The position numbers were made by a program, and so were the translations under genes. A DNA stretch of 64,000 nt, taken from assembly GCA_018333075.1 (NCBI GenBank), contig BORH01000001.1, positions 434,001 to 498,000 of the forward strand, written 5' to 3'. The first letter of the stretch is position 1; the number at the start of each line of letters is the position of its first letter. Of the stretch, positions 16,322 to 25,176 are shown in pieces. Below the pieces are notes generated by a model that was given only the letters and a program-made list of their open reading frames with translations, searched no databases and had not been told where the DNA came from. The stretch is from Heyndrickxia sporothermodurans. Its GTDB lineage: Bacteria > Bacillota > Bacilli > Bacillales > Bacillaceae_C.

Positions 16322-18310
16322 TTAAACATATTGCAACAACCAGTCCTTAATATAATCTAATCGCTTCATTCGTAAGTTTGGTTTTCCACTTCTTGATAAT
16401 TCATGATTAGACTCTGGAAAACGAATAAACTTCGTTTGCTTTTGCTGACGTTTCAATGCAATAAATAATTGTTCTGCTTGTTCAATAGGACAACGATAGT
16501 CTTTTTCACTATGCAAAATTAACAATGGGGTTTCAATATTTTTCGCATAGGCAAGCGGCGAATGCTTCCATAGCTTTTCAATGTCATTTAAATCAGCAAG
16601 AATTTGCCATTCGGAAAAATAATAACCAATATCACTTACTCCATAAAAACTTATCCAATTTGAAATAGAACGTTGTGTAATTGCCGCTTTAAAGCGATTT
16701 GAATGTCCAACTATCCAATTGGTCATAAATCCACCATAGCTACCACCAGTTACTCCAAGACGATTCTTGTCAATAAAATCGTACTTCTCTAAAGCGTAGT
16801 CAACAGCATTCATTAGATCCTGATAATCATTTCCACCATAGTCCCCACGTACAGCATCAACAAATTTCTGTCCATACCCATGGCTTCCACGAGGATTTAC
16901 ATAAAGAACAGCAAAGCCTTGAGCTGCAAGAATTTGAAATTCATTAAAATACGTATTTGCATACATCGCATGTGGTCCACCATGAATTTCTAAAACAAGT
17001 GGATATTTTTTTCCTTCTTCAAACCCAACTGGTTTCATTAGCCAGCCATGTACTTTCCATCCGTTTTCACTTTCAAATTCGATAGCTTCTACATCTGAAA
17101 GCTCTCTTGTTTCTAAAAAGTCTTTGTTTACGTAGGTCAATTGCTCCTTTTCTGCATTTTGTAAATTAACAGCAAACAACTCACCTGGCTCTCTTGGTGT
17201 GCTAATCGCTACAATCGCTGTATGATTTTTTTGATTTAAAGAAAAACCATATACATGCTGCGACTCGTGCAAAGCAGGATAAATTTCTCCTTCTACATTT
17301 CCATAATATACAATTGTATTTCCATGATCAGAAACTAAGAAATAAAAACTCTTATTATCTTCTGCCCATTGCACTCCTGGTAATGTAGCACCTTGTTGGA
17401 AATCTCCTACCACATAGTCGCCTACAGGAGCATCTATTTCACTCGTAAAGCAGGTAAGCTCCTTTGTTTCTAATTCATAAATCCAAACCTTGCTATGTGT
17501 TGCGTTTTTAAACTCTTGTTCGTTTCCTAAAAATGTTAAATATCGACTATTAGGAGACCAGGTTGCTTGCCAAAAGCTACCAGATCCATTTGTGACTGGT
17601 GTAGCGTCTTTTGTTTCTACGTTTAATAAATAAACATCAGATTTAAAGGATAGATCTCGATCTTCAGATGTATCAGCTGTGTACGTTATGTACTTTCCAT
17701 CCGGAGACCATGATTCAAGTGAAAAATGATGTTTTCCCTCTGTTATTTGCTCTACTTCTCCAGTTTCAAGATGAACTATTCCTATGTGTGAATGCTGTGT
17801 TACATTCAAAAATCCGCTTGAGTCAGATTTATATTTCATGTTTTCAACTTCTAAAGGCTGCAACTCATTTTCTTCTTTTTTCTCATCTGTTACCCGATCC
17901 TGTATGGATTCATCCTCTCCGATAACAACTGAAAAAGCAATTTTCTTTCCGCAAGGAGACCAAACTGGATTTCTAGCTCCATTTTTACAAAATGTTATCT
18001 GCTTTGCTTCTCCCCCTGATTTAGAAAGAACAAAAACTTGCGGCTTCCCTTCCCTTGGTGAAACAAAAGCAAGCTCCTTACCATTAGGAGACCAGGTTGG
18101 TGAGTTTGTTCGATGATTTCCATAAGTCCACTGCTTTACCTTTTTATCTGCTAAATCCATATAAAATATATTGGAAACATAATCGTTTTTTTCTTTATCA
18201 ATATGTGTTTGTACAAACACTATTTCATTTCCATTTGGAGAAAGCCGAGGATCAACTACAGATTTCAACTTTAATAAATCCTCTGTTTGGATGCCTAATT
18301 TCTTTACCAT
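16322..18310 (-). CDS. S9 family prolyl oligopeptidase-like peptidase, YuxL-like
   Basis: The 662-residue protein has an N-terminal beta-propeller of WD40-like/TolB repeats (motifs such as SPNGNEIVF, WSPCGKKIAF, WSPDGKYITY) and a C-terminal alpha/beta-hydrolase peptidase domain. The catalytic residues are Ser524 in GGSYGG, Asp604 in HSEKD and His636 in ESNHE. It should cleave short or N-acylated peptides in the cytoplasm; there is no signal peptide. The frame extends 27 codons upstream, but ATG 18310 follows AAAGGTGAT and gives a length close to B. subtilis YuxL. It is a single-gene unit, divergent from the yhjD-like gene. Confidence 0.85.
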   Translation of the reverse strand: MVKKLGIQTEDLLKLKSVVDPRLSPNGNEIVFVQTHIDKEKNDYVSNIFYMDLADKKVKQWTYGNHRTNSPTWSPNGKELAFVSPREGKPQVFVLSKSGGEAKQITFCKNGARNPVWSPCGKKIAFSVVIGEDESIQDRVTDEKKEENELQPLEVENMKYKSDSSGFLNVTQHSHIGIVHLETGEVEQITEGKHHFSLESWSPDGKYITYTADTSEDRDLSFKSDVYLLNVETKDATPVTNGSGSFWQATWSPNSRYLTFLGNEQEFKNATHSKVWIYELETKELTCFTSEIDAPVGDYVVGDFQQGATLPGVQWAEDNKSFYFLVSDHGNTIVYYGNVEGEIYPALHESQHVYGFSLNQKNHTAIVAISTPREPGELFAVNLQNAEKEQLTYVNKDFLETRELSDVEAIEFESENGWKVHGWLMKPVGFEEGKKYPLVLEIHGGPHAMYANTYFNEFQILAAQGFAVLYVNPRGSHGYGQKFVDAVRGDYGGNDYQDLMNAVDYALEKYDFIDKNRLGVTGGSYGGFMTNWIVGHSNRFKAAITQRSISNWISFYGVSDIGYYFSEWQILADLNDIEKLWKHSPLAYAKNIETPLLILHSEKDYRCPIEQAEQLFIALKRQQKQTKFIRFPESNHELSRSGKPNLRMKRLDYIKDWLLQYV

Positions 18311-18474
18311 ACTAATCACCTTTCCGTCTTTAAACAATAATTTATTATGCTTTCTTAATTTATTTCGACACCCAAAACATATTACCTGCAATTATTTTTT
18401 TATTTTTTTGTTTTTTCTACTTTTTTCGTCGATTATTCTTCTGCCTTTTGGAAAAACTACACGATAAAATCAGC

Positions 18475-18503
18475 TTGAAATGGATTAGATTTTTGGATAA
18501 AAT
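18475..18503 (+). promoter_or_regulatory. Sigma-A promoter of the yhjD-like gene
   Basis: TTGAAA (18475-18480) and TAAAAT (18498-18503) are separated by 17 bases and face the yhjD-like gene 41 bases downstream. The LexA-type box begins five bases after the -10. Confidence 0.65.
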
Positions 18504-18508
18504 AAATA

Positions 18509-18522
18509 CGAACGTACGTTCT
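18509..18522. promoter_or_regulatory. LexA (SOS) box
   Basis: CGAACGTACGTTCT matches the Bacillus LexA consensus CGAACRNRYGTTYC at 13 of 14 positions and contains the perfect palindrome GAACGTACGTTC. It lies between the -10 and the ribosome site of the yhjD-like gene, so LexA binding would block transcription. Confidence 0.75.
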
Positions 18523-18543
18523 TTGAAAGGAAGGGATTTTCAA

Positions 18544-18951
18544 ATGACAAAAATACCTGAAAATGATAGAAAAATAATTGAACAGGCCATATACTTACCA
18601 ATGATCTTAACTATTTTGAATCGTGATTTAACTATTATAAACAGCGGTCCTTTTAAATTAAAAACTCCATATACAGAATGGATAGAAGAAACAATGAAAT
18701 CCATTCAAAAGGAACTAGCTGCTGTAAAAAGATACATGAAACAACAGCAAATAAAAGTAGAAAAGATTAAATCCGATACTTCTTTTACGTTATACCTCTT
18801 TTTATACAAGGGCTATGAGGAACAGCATAAGTATTTTAATCCTAGACTCCGTAATCGAACTGAAGAATTAATGAAGCACTATTTATTTCAAAGATTTCAG
18901 TCACCATCCAAAGCAAAAAAAGTCCAGGCACCTTACTTTTCGACATACTAG
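18544..18951 (+). CDS. yhjD: YhjD-like conserved hypothetical protein, probable SOS gene
   Basis: The 135-residue protein begins MTKIPENDRKIIEQAIYLPM and is mostly helical and basic, with no membrane segment or known catalytic motif. Its opening and the block YKGYEEQHKYFNPRLRN agree with my recollection of B. subtilis YhjD, a protein of unknown function from the LexA regulon. The strong LexA box upstream supports this. A longer frame begins at 18448, but ATG 18544 follows AAGGAAGGG with good spacing. It stands alone on the plus strand, divergent from the S9 peptidase gene. Confidence 0.7.
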   Translation: MTKIPENDRKIIEQAIYLPMILTILNRDLTIINSGPFKLKTPYTEWIEETMKSIQKELAAVKRYMKQQQIKVEKIKSDTSFTLYLFLYKGYEEQHKYFNPRLRNRTEELMKHYLFQRFQSPSKAKKVQAPYFSTY

Positions 18952-19107
18952 GTAAACACTATTTTCGAAGGAATTTAAACCAGGACTTATCTTACTTGTG
19001 TATTTAATTTAATAATAATGTAAAATTATTAATTAAACTCGTTATCTTTTAACAGAATTACCAAATTGAGGAAGCTAGTTTTAATCATCGCTTCTTCAAT
19101 TATGCAT

Positions 19108-19680
19108 TTAATCCATATTAAATCTTTTCATTTCATACTCTCTCTTTCTCTCTGATGCTTCCATCTGCAAGTAAAATCCTGATTTTTTATATTTATTATC
19201 CATATTCTCCATATTTTGATACAACCTCATCCTCAGCTGAGCTGTACGCTGCAATTGGTTTTGAAATGAACTTCTTGAGATGGGGATTTCTAATGTTTGC
19301 TTATTGCGAAAAGTTACGATCGTTGTATTGGTAGAAGATCTTTCGAAGTGAGCAACCTGATCATGAGATATCCAAATACAATCAGGATTAATCGGTGATG
19401 TGGTTGGAAATAAAAAAATGGATGTATAGGGGTCAACAATGATTGGTGCCTTATGAGTCACTCCAATTAGCCGCTTCGTTCCATTTTTGCGTCCTTCATA
19501 AGAGCTTCCAAAATAATCACAGCTTTTTTTCACAATCTCAATAGGTTTAAATGGCGATATAAAACTATCAACTACTTCAATAACTTCACTATACAACTTA
19601 GATCCATATTGCATAGGTAATACAACCATTGTATAAGGCGAAATTTCATATTCTTCTATAATTCTTCTTTTTTCCTCCAT
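19108..19680 (-). CDS. comK: Competence transcription factor ComK
   Basis: The 190-residue protein aligns well with B. subtilis ComK: blocks SCDYFGSSYEGRKNGTKRLIG, HKAPIIVDPYTSIFLFPT, CIWISHDQVAHF and LEIPISRSSFQNQLQRTAQLR all have counterparts in the same order. ComK activates the late competence genes by binding AAAA-N5-TTTT boxes. Two ATGs are possible; ATG 19680 is 8 bases from AAAGGAG while ATG 19686 is only 2, so I prefer 19680. It is divergent from yhzC, as is the neighbour order in B. subtilis. A CodY-like box lies about 75 bases upstream. Presence of comK suggests potential for natural transformation. Confidence 0.9.
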   Translation of the reverse strand: MEEKRRIIEEYEISPYTMVVLPMQYGSKLYSEVIEVVDSFISPFKPIEIVKKSCDYFGSSYEGRKNGTKRLIGVTHKAPIIVDPYTSIFLFPTTSPINPDCIWISHDQVAHFERSSTNTTIVTFRNKQTLEIPISRSSFQNQLQRTAQLRMRLYQNMENMDNKYKKSGFYLQMEASERKREYEMKRFNMD

Positions 19681-19753
19681 GATCATCTCTCCTTTTCTAC
19701 AAAATTCGTATGATACCTACACATTATTACATAGATTTCCAATTCTGGTATGT

Positions 19754-19768
19754 AATTTTCTAAAAAAT
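19754..19768. promoter_or_regulatory. Candidate CodY box upstream of comK
   Basis: AATTTTCTAAAAAAT matches the CodY consensus AATTTTCWGAAAATT at 13 of 15 positions. It lies about 75 bases upstream of comK. CodY is known to repress comK in B. subtilis. The region is very AT-rich, so a chance match is possible. Confidence 0.4.
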
Positions 19769-19868
19769 TTTAATATTTAATAAAATAACTATCTGAATAT
19801 TTAAATTACTAAATTGACTTTTTGTGTATATTTAAGTACAATAATAAAAAGTATAGAGGTGATCATCG

Positions 19869-20105
19869 ATGGAAAATAAAAAGTCCTACACAGATTTGGT
19901 TAAGGCATACGCGATGACACAAATAAAAAATGAAAAATTCATGGCAGAAATATATGCTGAAATGATTTTAAACGAATTACTTTTAACAAAACGAAAAGAA
20001 CGAATTGTAAAAAAAATTGATCTAGCTCTTGATCGAAAAGACAAAAAAGCATTTTTACTATTAACAGATGAATTAATGGATATAGAAAAACAATTTGGTA
20101 CATGA
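19869..20105 (+). CDS. yhzC: IDEAL-domain protein YhzC
   Basis: The 78-residue protein is fully helical and charged. The C-terminal half (AEMILNELLLTKRKERIVKKIDLALDRKDKKAFLLLTDEL) is a typical IDEAL domain, named for its IDxALd core. These short domains are common in Bacillus and their role is mostly unknown. AGAGGTGAT precedes the ATG. The gene is divergent from comK, matching the B. subtilis arrangement, and its stop codon lies in the arm of the following terminator. Confidence 0.85.
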   Translation: MENKKSYTDLVKAYAMTQIKNEKFMAEIYAEMILNELLLTKRKERIVKKIDLALDRKDKKAFLLLTDELMDIEKQFGT

Positions 20106-20134
20106 ACACCTTCTGAATCTTTCAGAAGGTGTTC
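20104..20134 (+). terminator. Terminator of yhzC
   Basis: A perfect 13-bp stem, GAACACCTTCTGA with TCAGAAGGTGTTC, encloses a 5-base loop, followed by ATTTGATTACTTTT. It begins inside the yhzC stop codon and lies between convergent yhzC and yhfN. Confidence 0.75.
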
Positions 20135-20205
20135 ATTTGATTACTTTTATAAATAATTGAAAAGGGGCTCTCCTAATAGCAAAGAACGGACAGCTCTAAC
20201 AACGA

Positions 20206-21465
20206 TCACTCGTTCTTAAATTTTTCTACCATCATAATTCTTTCTAGCATGGTTGGGTGGTCATAGCGAAAAATTTTCACTAAAAAAGGTGGATCAACTT
20301 GACTTAATCCTGATTTAGTTAAATCTTGAAAGGTTTGAACTGCAGCCTTTTTATCATGAGTCATTTCCATCCCATAACGATCCGCACGCATTTCTTCATA
20401 ACGTGATATCCAATTTGTAATCGGGCTAATAGCGAATAATAACATAGATGTAATTAATAAAAACAATGGCAAAGAGGACAAATTGGAAACTCCTGTAATC
20501 TTCAAGTCCTCCCCTTTTTTCTCAACAATCCAATTCATCATCCGAGCTGTAATCCAAAGTCCAATCCCAGTTAAAATAATATATCCCGCAATACCAAAAT
20601 AAATATGTTTTTCAACATAATGTCCCATTTCATGAGCCATGATAAAGAGGATTTCCTTTTGATTCAGCTTTTCTAATGTTGTATCCCACAATACAATTCT
20701 TGCATTCGAACCAATTCCAGTAACATAGGCATTTAATGAATTCGTCTTTTCTGACATATTCACTTCGTACACATGCTCTGCTGGGATATTTGCTTTGTTT
20801 GCTAAAGCTAAAATTTTCGTTTCTAATTCTTTATTTTTTAGAGGATAAAAATCATTGTAAAGAGGGTCTATGACAACAGGCTGTATAAACATCATGAATA
20901 TCATAAATGGAATTGAAAGAAGCCAGGCCGGTATCCACCATCTTTTTTTAAAGCGTTTCATTAACCAATATAATACCGCTACAATAATATACATTTCAAT
21001 AAAATTCACCCAAAAATCTATAACCTCATCTTTCATCCAAAAAGTAAAGGTTTGGGTTGAAATATTATAGGTTTTAGAGAAGCGATAGGAAATATAACTT
21101 AAAGGAAATGTAACGACAAAAGATAGAATTGATAATAAAAATAAGTAGATCCCTGTTTGAAGCAAATGGTATCTCGAAGTCGTTTTAGCCCATTTTTCGA
21201 ATCCCTTCGATATTCCAAATATAAGAATTAAAAAATAAAACAGCCATTCATATGGTGTAGAAATAAAAAACAAAAGGTTCCTTATCTTTGAATATTCTTC
21301 ACTGAGCATAAGTTCTCTGCTATTTAAAAAGGTAGCTGGATCTACACTCGTTCCTTTAAGGTGTTCAGGAACAGTCGAATCTGCTAGATAAAAAAGATAA
21401 ACATATACTGCTAAGCCAAAAAGTAAATAAGCGATAACCGCACGAAAGGTCCATTTTCTCAACAA
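20206..21465 (-). CDS. yhfN: M48 zinc metalloprotease YhfN (Ste24-like)
   Basis: The 419-residue membrane protease has several hydrophobic segments and the zinc motif H-E-M-G-H at 278-282 with third ligand Glu358 in EEMRAD. The fold is that of CAAX prenyl protease 1 (Ste24/HtpX group), which cleaves membrane-associated substrates at the cytoplasmic face. Length and synteny with comK, lcfB, lplJ and yhfI identify it as YhfN. Translation begins at TTG (MLRKWTF) after GGGAGG. It is a single gene, convergent with yhzC. Its natural substrate is unknown. Confidence 0.88.
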   Translation of the reverse strand: MLRKWTFRAVIAYLLFGLAVYVYLFYLADSTVPEHLKGTSVDPATFLNSRELMLSEEYSKIRNLLFFISTPYEWLFYFLILIFGISKGFEKWAKTTSRYHLLQTGIYLFLLSILSFVVTFPLSYISYRFSKTYNISTQTFTFWMKDEVIDFWVNFIEMYIIVAVLYWLMKRFKKRWWIPAWLLSIPFMIFMMFIQPVVIDPLYNDFYPLKNKELETKILALANKANIPAEHVYEVNMSEKTNSLNAYVTGIGSNARIVLWDTTLEKLNQKEILFIMAHEMGHYVEKHIYFGIAGYIILTGIGLWITARMMNWIVEKKGEDLKITGVSNLSSLPLFLLITSMLLFAISPITNWISRYEEMRADRYGMEMTHDKKAAVQTFQDLTKSGLSQVDPPFLVKIFRYDHPTMLERIMMVEKFKNE

Positions 21466-21710
21466 AGTCTTTTCCTCCCTCCTTGTCCCTCTTTATATAT
21501 GTAGAAAATACCTGAATAAATTAGAACAGAAAAACTCATAAGTTTTTTAATCATAATAAAAATATACCCATATCTACTAGATTTTATTTTTATAAATGGA
21601 ACATAGGAATTTTTATTAAGCTATTGTTGCTACTGAAGCATTTTAGTAAAAATTTGCTATAAAAATATAATCGGCTATCACTTTTTACAGTAATAACCGA
21701 TGTACTCTCT

Positions 21711-22352
21711 TCATATTAATGGGGCATACCCGAGTTGTGAAAGAGCATCCGCAATTATATAATACCCTTGACTATTCGGGTGAATATGATCCAATGATAA
21801 TAATTCCTTTTCCTTGCCGTAAAATAGGTCATGAATATTTGCAATCTTTACAATAGGCGAGTGAGCTAGTCTTTCAATATTTTGATTATAAGCCTCAACC
21901 CATTTATCAGTACCTTTCATATCTGAAAATGGATTATAAAGATTCATCATACGAATAATATATGGAGCATTTTTTTGCTTCAATTCCACAATCTGATGGA
22001 TAATTGCTTCTAAGTTTTTCTTCCCATTTTCTAATGCATAAAAGAAATCTTTTTCGTTTTTATCTAGCAAATATTGCTTTGCTGCCTGGATCAGATCATT
22101 TCCACCGGCGGTAATTGTAATGATTTCCGAATTCTCAATTCTTCTTCTAATGATTGGATTATTTAAGCTATTTAATATATTACCAGTTGTGGCACCTATT
22201 TTACCAAAAACAAATGGTACAACAGGTGCATTCAATACTTCTCTTGTTAAATAAACATATCTAGTAATAAATCCATTTGTAAAAAGTGAGAAACCCACTC
22301 CTACCGTTAAGGAATCACCAATTGCAGAATACAGATAACATTTTCTCTCCAT
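21711..22352 (-). CDS. SGNH/GDSL-family esterase or lipase
   Basis: The 213-residue protein carries all four SGNH blocks: GDSLTVG with nucleophile Ser14, a glycine in the KIGATTGN region, GGND, and the C-terminal DHIHPN with catalytic Asp and His. There is no signal peptide or membrane anchor, so the enzyme is probably cytoplasmic. Such enzymes remove acyl or acetyl groups from lipids, sugars or peptides. A GAGGTGGAG ribosome site precedes ATG 22352. It lies between yhfN and an enoyl-CoA hydratase on the same strand but probably has its own promoter. Confidence 0.85.
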   Translation of the reverse strand: MERKCYLYSAIGDSLTVGVGFSLFTNGFITRYVYLTREVLNAPVVPFVFGKIGATTGNILNSLNNPIIRRRIENSEIITITAGGNDLIQAAKQYLLDKNEKDFFYALENGKKNLEAIIHQIVELKQKNAPYIIRMMNLYNPFSDMKGTDKWVEAYNQNIERLAHSPIVKIANIHDLFYGKEKELLSLDHIHPNSQGYYIIADALSQLGYAPLI

Positions 22353-22440
22353 TTCTCCACCTCATTGAGCAAACAAATATAGATAATCATATACATATTC
22401 GCTTTATGGAGATTTGGAGATTAAATTTCATCTCAATCTA

Positions 22441-23217
22441 TTATTTACCTTTAAAATTTGGTTTCCTTTTTTCAGTAAACGCTTGGAGTGCCTCAACACG
22501 ATCCTTAGTAGGAATGGTTAGCTCATATGCTTTTCTTTCAATTTCTAATCCTGTATGTAAATCCGTATTCATTCCGTTTTTTATAGCATATTTTGCTTGC
22601 TGGACAGCAACTGGTCCATTTGCCAATATCCGGTCTACTAATGCTTGCACTTCATCCATAAAATGAACAGATTCTGCTACTCTTGTGACAACCCCATAGT
22701 GAAATGCCTCTTTTGCTGTCATTCTTTTAGCAGTTAAAATTAATTCCATTGCTTTCGCTTCACCTATTAAGCGAGGCAATCTTTGTGTTCCCCCTGCTCC
22801 TGGAATAATGGCTAAGCTCGTTTCTGTTAGTCCCATCATAGAATGAGCTACAGCAATTCGGAAATCACAAGATAATGCTAGCTCCATTCCACCGCCGAAT
22901 GCATATCCATTTATGGCAGCTATCGTAGGTTGAGGCAGCTTTTCAACTGATGCAAACACTTCACCAATTTTTAATACATTTCTCCTTACATCATGTTCAG
23001 ATAATGATTTCCTTTCCTTTAAATCTGCGCCAACACTAAAAGCCTTTTCCCCAGCACCTTGAAAGACAACGACACGAACCTCGGAATTTGTTCTTAATGA
23101 CTCTACAACACTGGCAAGTTCACATAATGTTTCATAATTAAAAGCATTCATAGCCTCGACACGGTTCAGTGTGACGAAGGCTACATAATTTTTCACTTCT
23201 AGTAAAATATTTTCCAT
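22441..23217 (-). CDS. Enoyl-CoA hydratase (crotonase family)
   Basis: The 258-residue protein has the crotonase oxyanion motifs (FSVGADLKE and NGYAFGGGMELALSCD) and both catalytic glutamates, Glu112 and Glu132, in the positions of rat hydratase Glu144 and Glu164 (block LTETSLAIIPGAGGTQRL). It should hydrate 2-enoyl-CoA in fatty or branched-chain acid oxidation. It lies downstream of lcfB but is separated by a hairpin terminator, so its transcription is at least partly separate. GGGGGG precedes the ATG. It could instead act on methylglutaconyl-CoA; sequence alone does not decide. Confidence 0.87.
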   Translation of the reverse strand: MENILLEVKNYVAFVTLNRVEAMNAFNYETLCELASVVESLRTNSEVRVVVFQGAGEKAFSVGADLKERKSLSEHDVRRNVLKIGEVFASVEKLPQPTIAAINGYAFGGGMELALSCDFRIAVAHSMMGLTETSLAIIPGAGGTQRLPRLIGEAKAMELILTAKRMTAKEAFHYGVVTRVAESVHFMDEVQALVDRILANGPVAVQQAKYAIKNGMNTDLHTGLEIERKAYELTIPTKDRVEALQAFTEKRKPNFKGK

Positions 23218-23366
23218 TTTATACCCCCCTATTCAATTCTAATTTCAACAAATTTAATAAAAATACCTTCCAAAACAGATGATTTTATAATTATATTTTG
23301 ATCCTTAGCAATAAGATTCTTCGTGATTTTGCAGCATTCAATTTTCAAATGAACCATCTAATTAAG

Positions 23367-23419
23367 AAAAGGTACTGTTTAAAATGTTAGATGTTCTAAC
23401 TTTATTGCCAGTACCTTTT
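23367..23419 (-). terminator. Terminator of lcfB
   Basis: AAAAGGTACTG (23367-23377) pairs with CAGTACCTTTT (23409-23419), enclosing a second inner stem GTTAGA/TCTAAC. It lies just beyond the lcfB stop, with TTTTC following on the minus strand. Confidence 0.7.
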
Positions 23420-23425
23420 TAACTA

Positions 23426-24964
23426 TTAGTTTTGTAATTCTTGAACTCTTAGTGATCTTCTTAAAATCTTTCCAGTTGTATTTTTCGGAAGCTCATCTAA
23501 AAACTCAATTATTTTGGGCAACTTATATTTAGCTAAACGTTGTTTACAATAAGATACAATTTCCTTTTCCGATAAATTCGGATTTTTTTTGACGATGAAA
23601 GCTTTAATTACTTCGCCCTGATCAGGGTCTGGAACACCGATTACCGCAGCCTCTACAATGTCCGGGTGCTCGTAAAGAATTTCTTCAACTTCCCTTGGAT
23701 AAACATTAAAACCGCCGACAATTACCATATCTTTTTTTCGATCAACTATATAAAAGTATCCTTCCTCATCCATTCTAGCTAAATCACCTGTGTATAACCA
23801 TCCATCACGGATTGTAGCCGCTGTTTCCTCAGGCATCTTATAATATCCTTTCATTACATTTGGTCCCCGAACGATCAGCTCCCCAACCTGTCCTTCTGGA
23901 ACCTCTTCTTCTAATTCGTTAACTACTTTATTTTCAACACGAAGGATAGAGGTCCCTATTGAGCCAGGCTTTCTTGGTCTATCTAAAGGATTGAAGCAAG
24001 TAACTGGAGATGCTTCAGATAAACCATATCCTTCTGAAACAAGAACATGGAATTTCTTTTCAAAATTTTTTAATAGGGCTACCGGCATTGATGAACCACC
24101 TGAGATACAAAGTCGCAATGTGGCTAGATCCTCTGGATTTTCTTCAGAATATTGATATAAGAAATTATACATCGTTGGTACACCAGCAAAAACGGTAGCC
24201 TTATAGTTTTTGGCTAGACGAAAAATCTCCTTTGGACTAAATTTTGGAACAATTAATAATGTAGATCCACTAATAAGTGGTGCATTAACCGTTACAGTTA
24301 AACTAAATACATGAAACATTGGCAAGGTAGTAATCACCTTGTCCGAATTGTTCATTTTTAAATATTCACCAGTATCTTTCGCATTAGAATAAAGATTTTT
24401 ATGGGTAAGCATCGCTCCCTTCGGTCGACCAGTAGTACCCGATGTGTACAAAATGACAGCTATATCTTCCTCAAGAATATCTTCTGCCGAAAAATTTATA
24501 TCACCTGAAGCGACAACCGATGAAAACGATTTCATTTTTGGGTTTACATTACATTCAAAGGGCTTTGTCGGATCGGATTCACAAAAAATATATTGCTTTA
24601 CCTTTGGGAGCCATGCATCCATTTTTTCTACAAGAGGAAAAAGTAGTTCAATGGCAATTACTACTTTCACATCGCCATTTTGAAGTATATATCCTATCTC
24701 ATCAGGTGTATAAATAGGATTTATCGGAATCACGGTTGCACCTAACCGCATAGCCCCATATAAAGCAATAATAAAATGTGGAGAATTCCCAAGTAATAAA
24801 GCGATATGGTCCCCTTTTTTGACTCCTATTTTTTCTAGTCCACTGGCAAACCTAGTTACCGCACCATCCAGCTCAGCATATGAAACAGGTTGATCCATAA
24901 AAAAATATGCTGTTTTATCTGCATGTTGTTTAGCCGTATTCTTCAAATGGGAAACTAAATTCAT
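23426..24964 (-). CDS. lcfB: Long-chain acyl-CoA ligase LcfB (YhfL)
   Basis: The 512-residue ligase has the AMP-binding motif [13 protein letters not shown] at 171-183, [22 protein letters not shown], and the C-terminal lysine motif [11 protein letters not shown]. Length, motifs and position next to lplJ and yhfI identify LcfB. It activates long-chain fatty acids to acyl-CoA for beta-oxidation at the inner membrane face. A perfect FadR box lies between promoter and start, and a cre-like site overlaps codons 144-149, so repression by FadR (relieved by acyl-CoA) and by CcpA is likely. AAAGGGGAGG precedes the ATG. It is distinct from the ligase at the left edge. Confidence 0.92.
   Translation of the reverse strand: MNLVSHLKNTAKQHADKTAYFFMDQPVSYAELDGAVTRFASGLEKIGVKKGDHIALLLGNSPHFIIALYGAMRLGATVIPINPIYTPDEIGYILQNGDVKVVIAIELLFPLVEKMDAWLPKVKQYIFCESDPTKPFECNVNPKMKSFSSVVASGDINFSAEDILEEDIAVILYTSGTTGRPKGAMLTHKNLYSNAKDTGEYLKMNNSDKVITTLPMFHVFSLTVTVNAPLISGSTLLIVPKFSPKEIFRLAKNYKATVFAGVPTMYNFLYQYSEENPEDLATLRLCISGGSSMPVALLKNFEKKFHVLVSEGYGLSEASPVTCFNPLDRPRKPGSIGTSILRVENKVVNELEEEVPEGQVGELIVRGPNVMKGYYKMPEETAATIRDGWLYTGDLARMDEEGYFYIVDRKKDMVIVGGFNVYPREVEEILYEHPDIVEAAVIGVPDPDQGEVIKAFIVKKNPNLSEKEIVSYCKQRLAKYKLPKIIEFLDELPKNTTGKILRRSLRVQELQN
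24520..24535. promoter_or_regulatory. Intragenic cre-like site in lcfB
   Basis: ATGAAAACGATTTCAT fits the catabolite-responsive element consensus WTGNNARCGNWWWCAW at every position. It lies inside lcfB about 430 bases after the start. In B. subtilis CcpA can act as a roadblock at such internal sites. Confidence 0.5.
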
Positions 24965-24980
24965 CTGCTCCTCCCCTTTC

Positions 24981-24998
24981 TGAATGAATAATCATTCA
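24981..24998. promoter_or_regulatory. FadR operator of lcfB
   Basis: TGAATGAATAATCATTCA fits the B. subtilis FadR consensus TGAATGAMTANTCATTCA exactly. It lies 17 to 34 bases upstream of the lcfB ATG and downstream of the likely transcription start, so FadR would act as a roadblock. FadR itself is not encoded in this window. Confidence 0.9.
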
Positions 24999-25016
24999 TA
25001 ATTATTTTCTAAATAT

Positions 25017-25045
25017 ATTATATAGAAAGAAAATTATGTATACAA
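25017..25045 (-). promoter_or_regulatory. Sigma-A promoter of lcfB
   Basis: On the minus strand TTGTAT (25045-25040) and TATAAT (25022-25017) are 17 bases apart. The expected start site near 25010 places the FadR box at about +12 to +29. Confidence 0.7.
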
Positions 25046-25110
25046 GCGTTTCAGTAAGAAAACATCTTCACCATAATTGATTACTTCTAATACTTCAATT
25101 AGAATCTTAA

Positions 25111-25149
25111 TCAAAACAAAAACACCTCCGATTAAATAGAATCAAGGTG
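25111..25149 (-). terminator. Terminator of lplJ
   Basis: On the minus strand CACCTTGATT pairs imperfectly with AATCGGAGGTG (arms within 25123-25149), followed by TTTTTGTTTTGA. It separates lplJ from lcfB. Confidence 0.75.
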
Positions 25150-25176
25150 CTGATAAAACAAAAAATCCTGATATAT

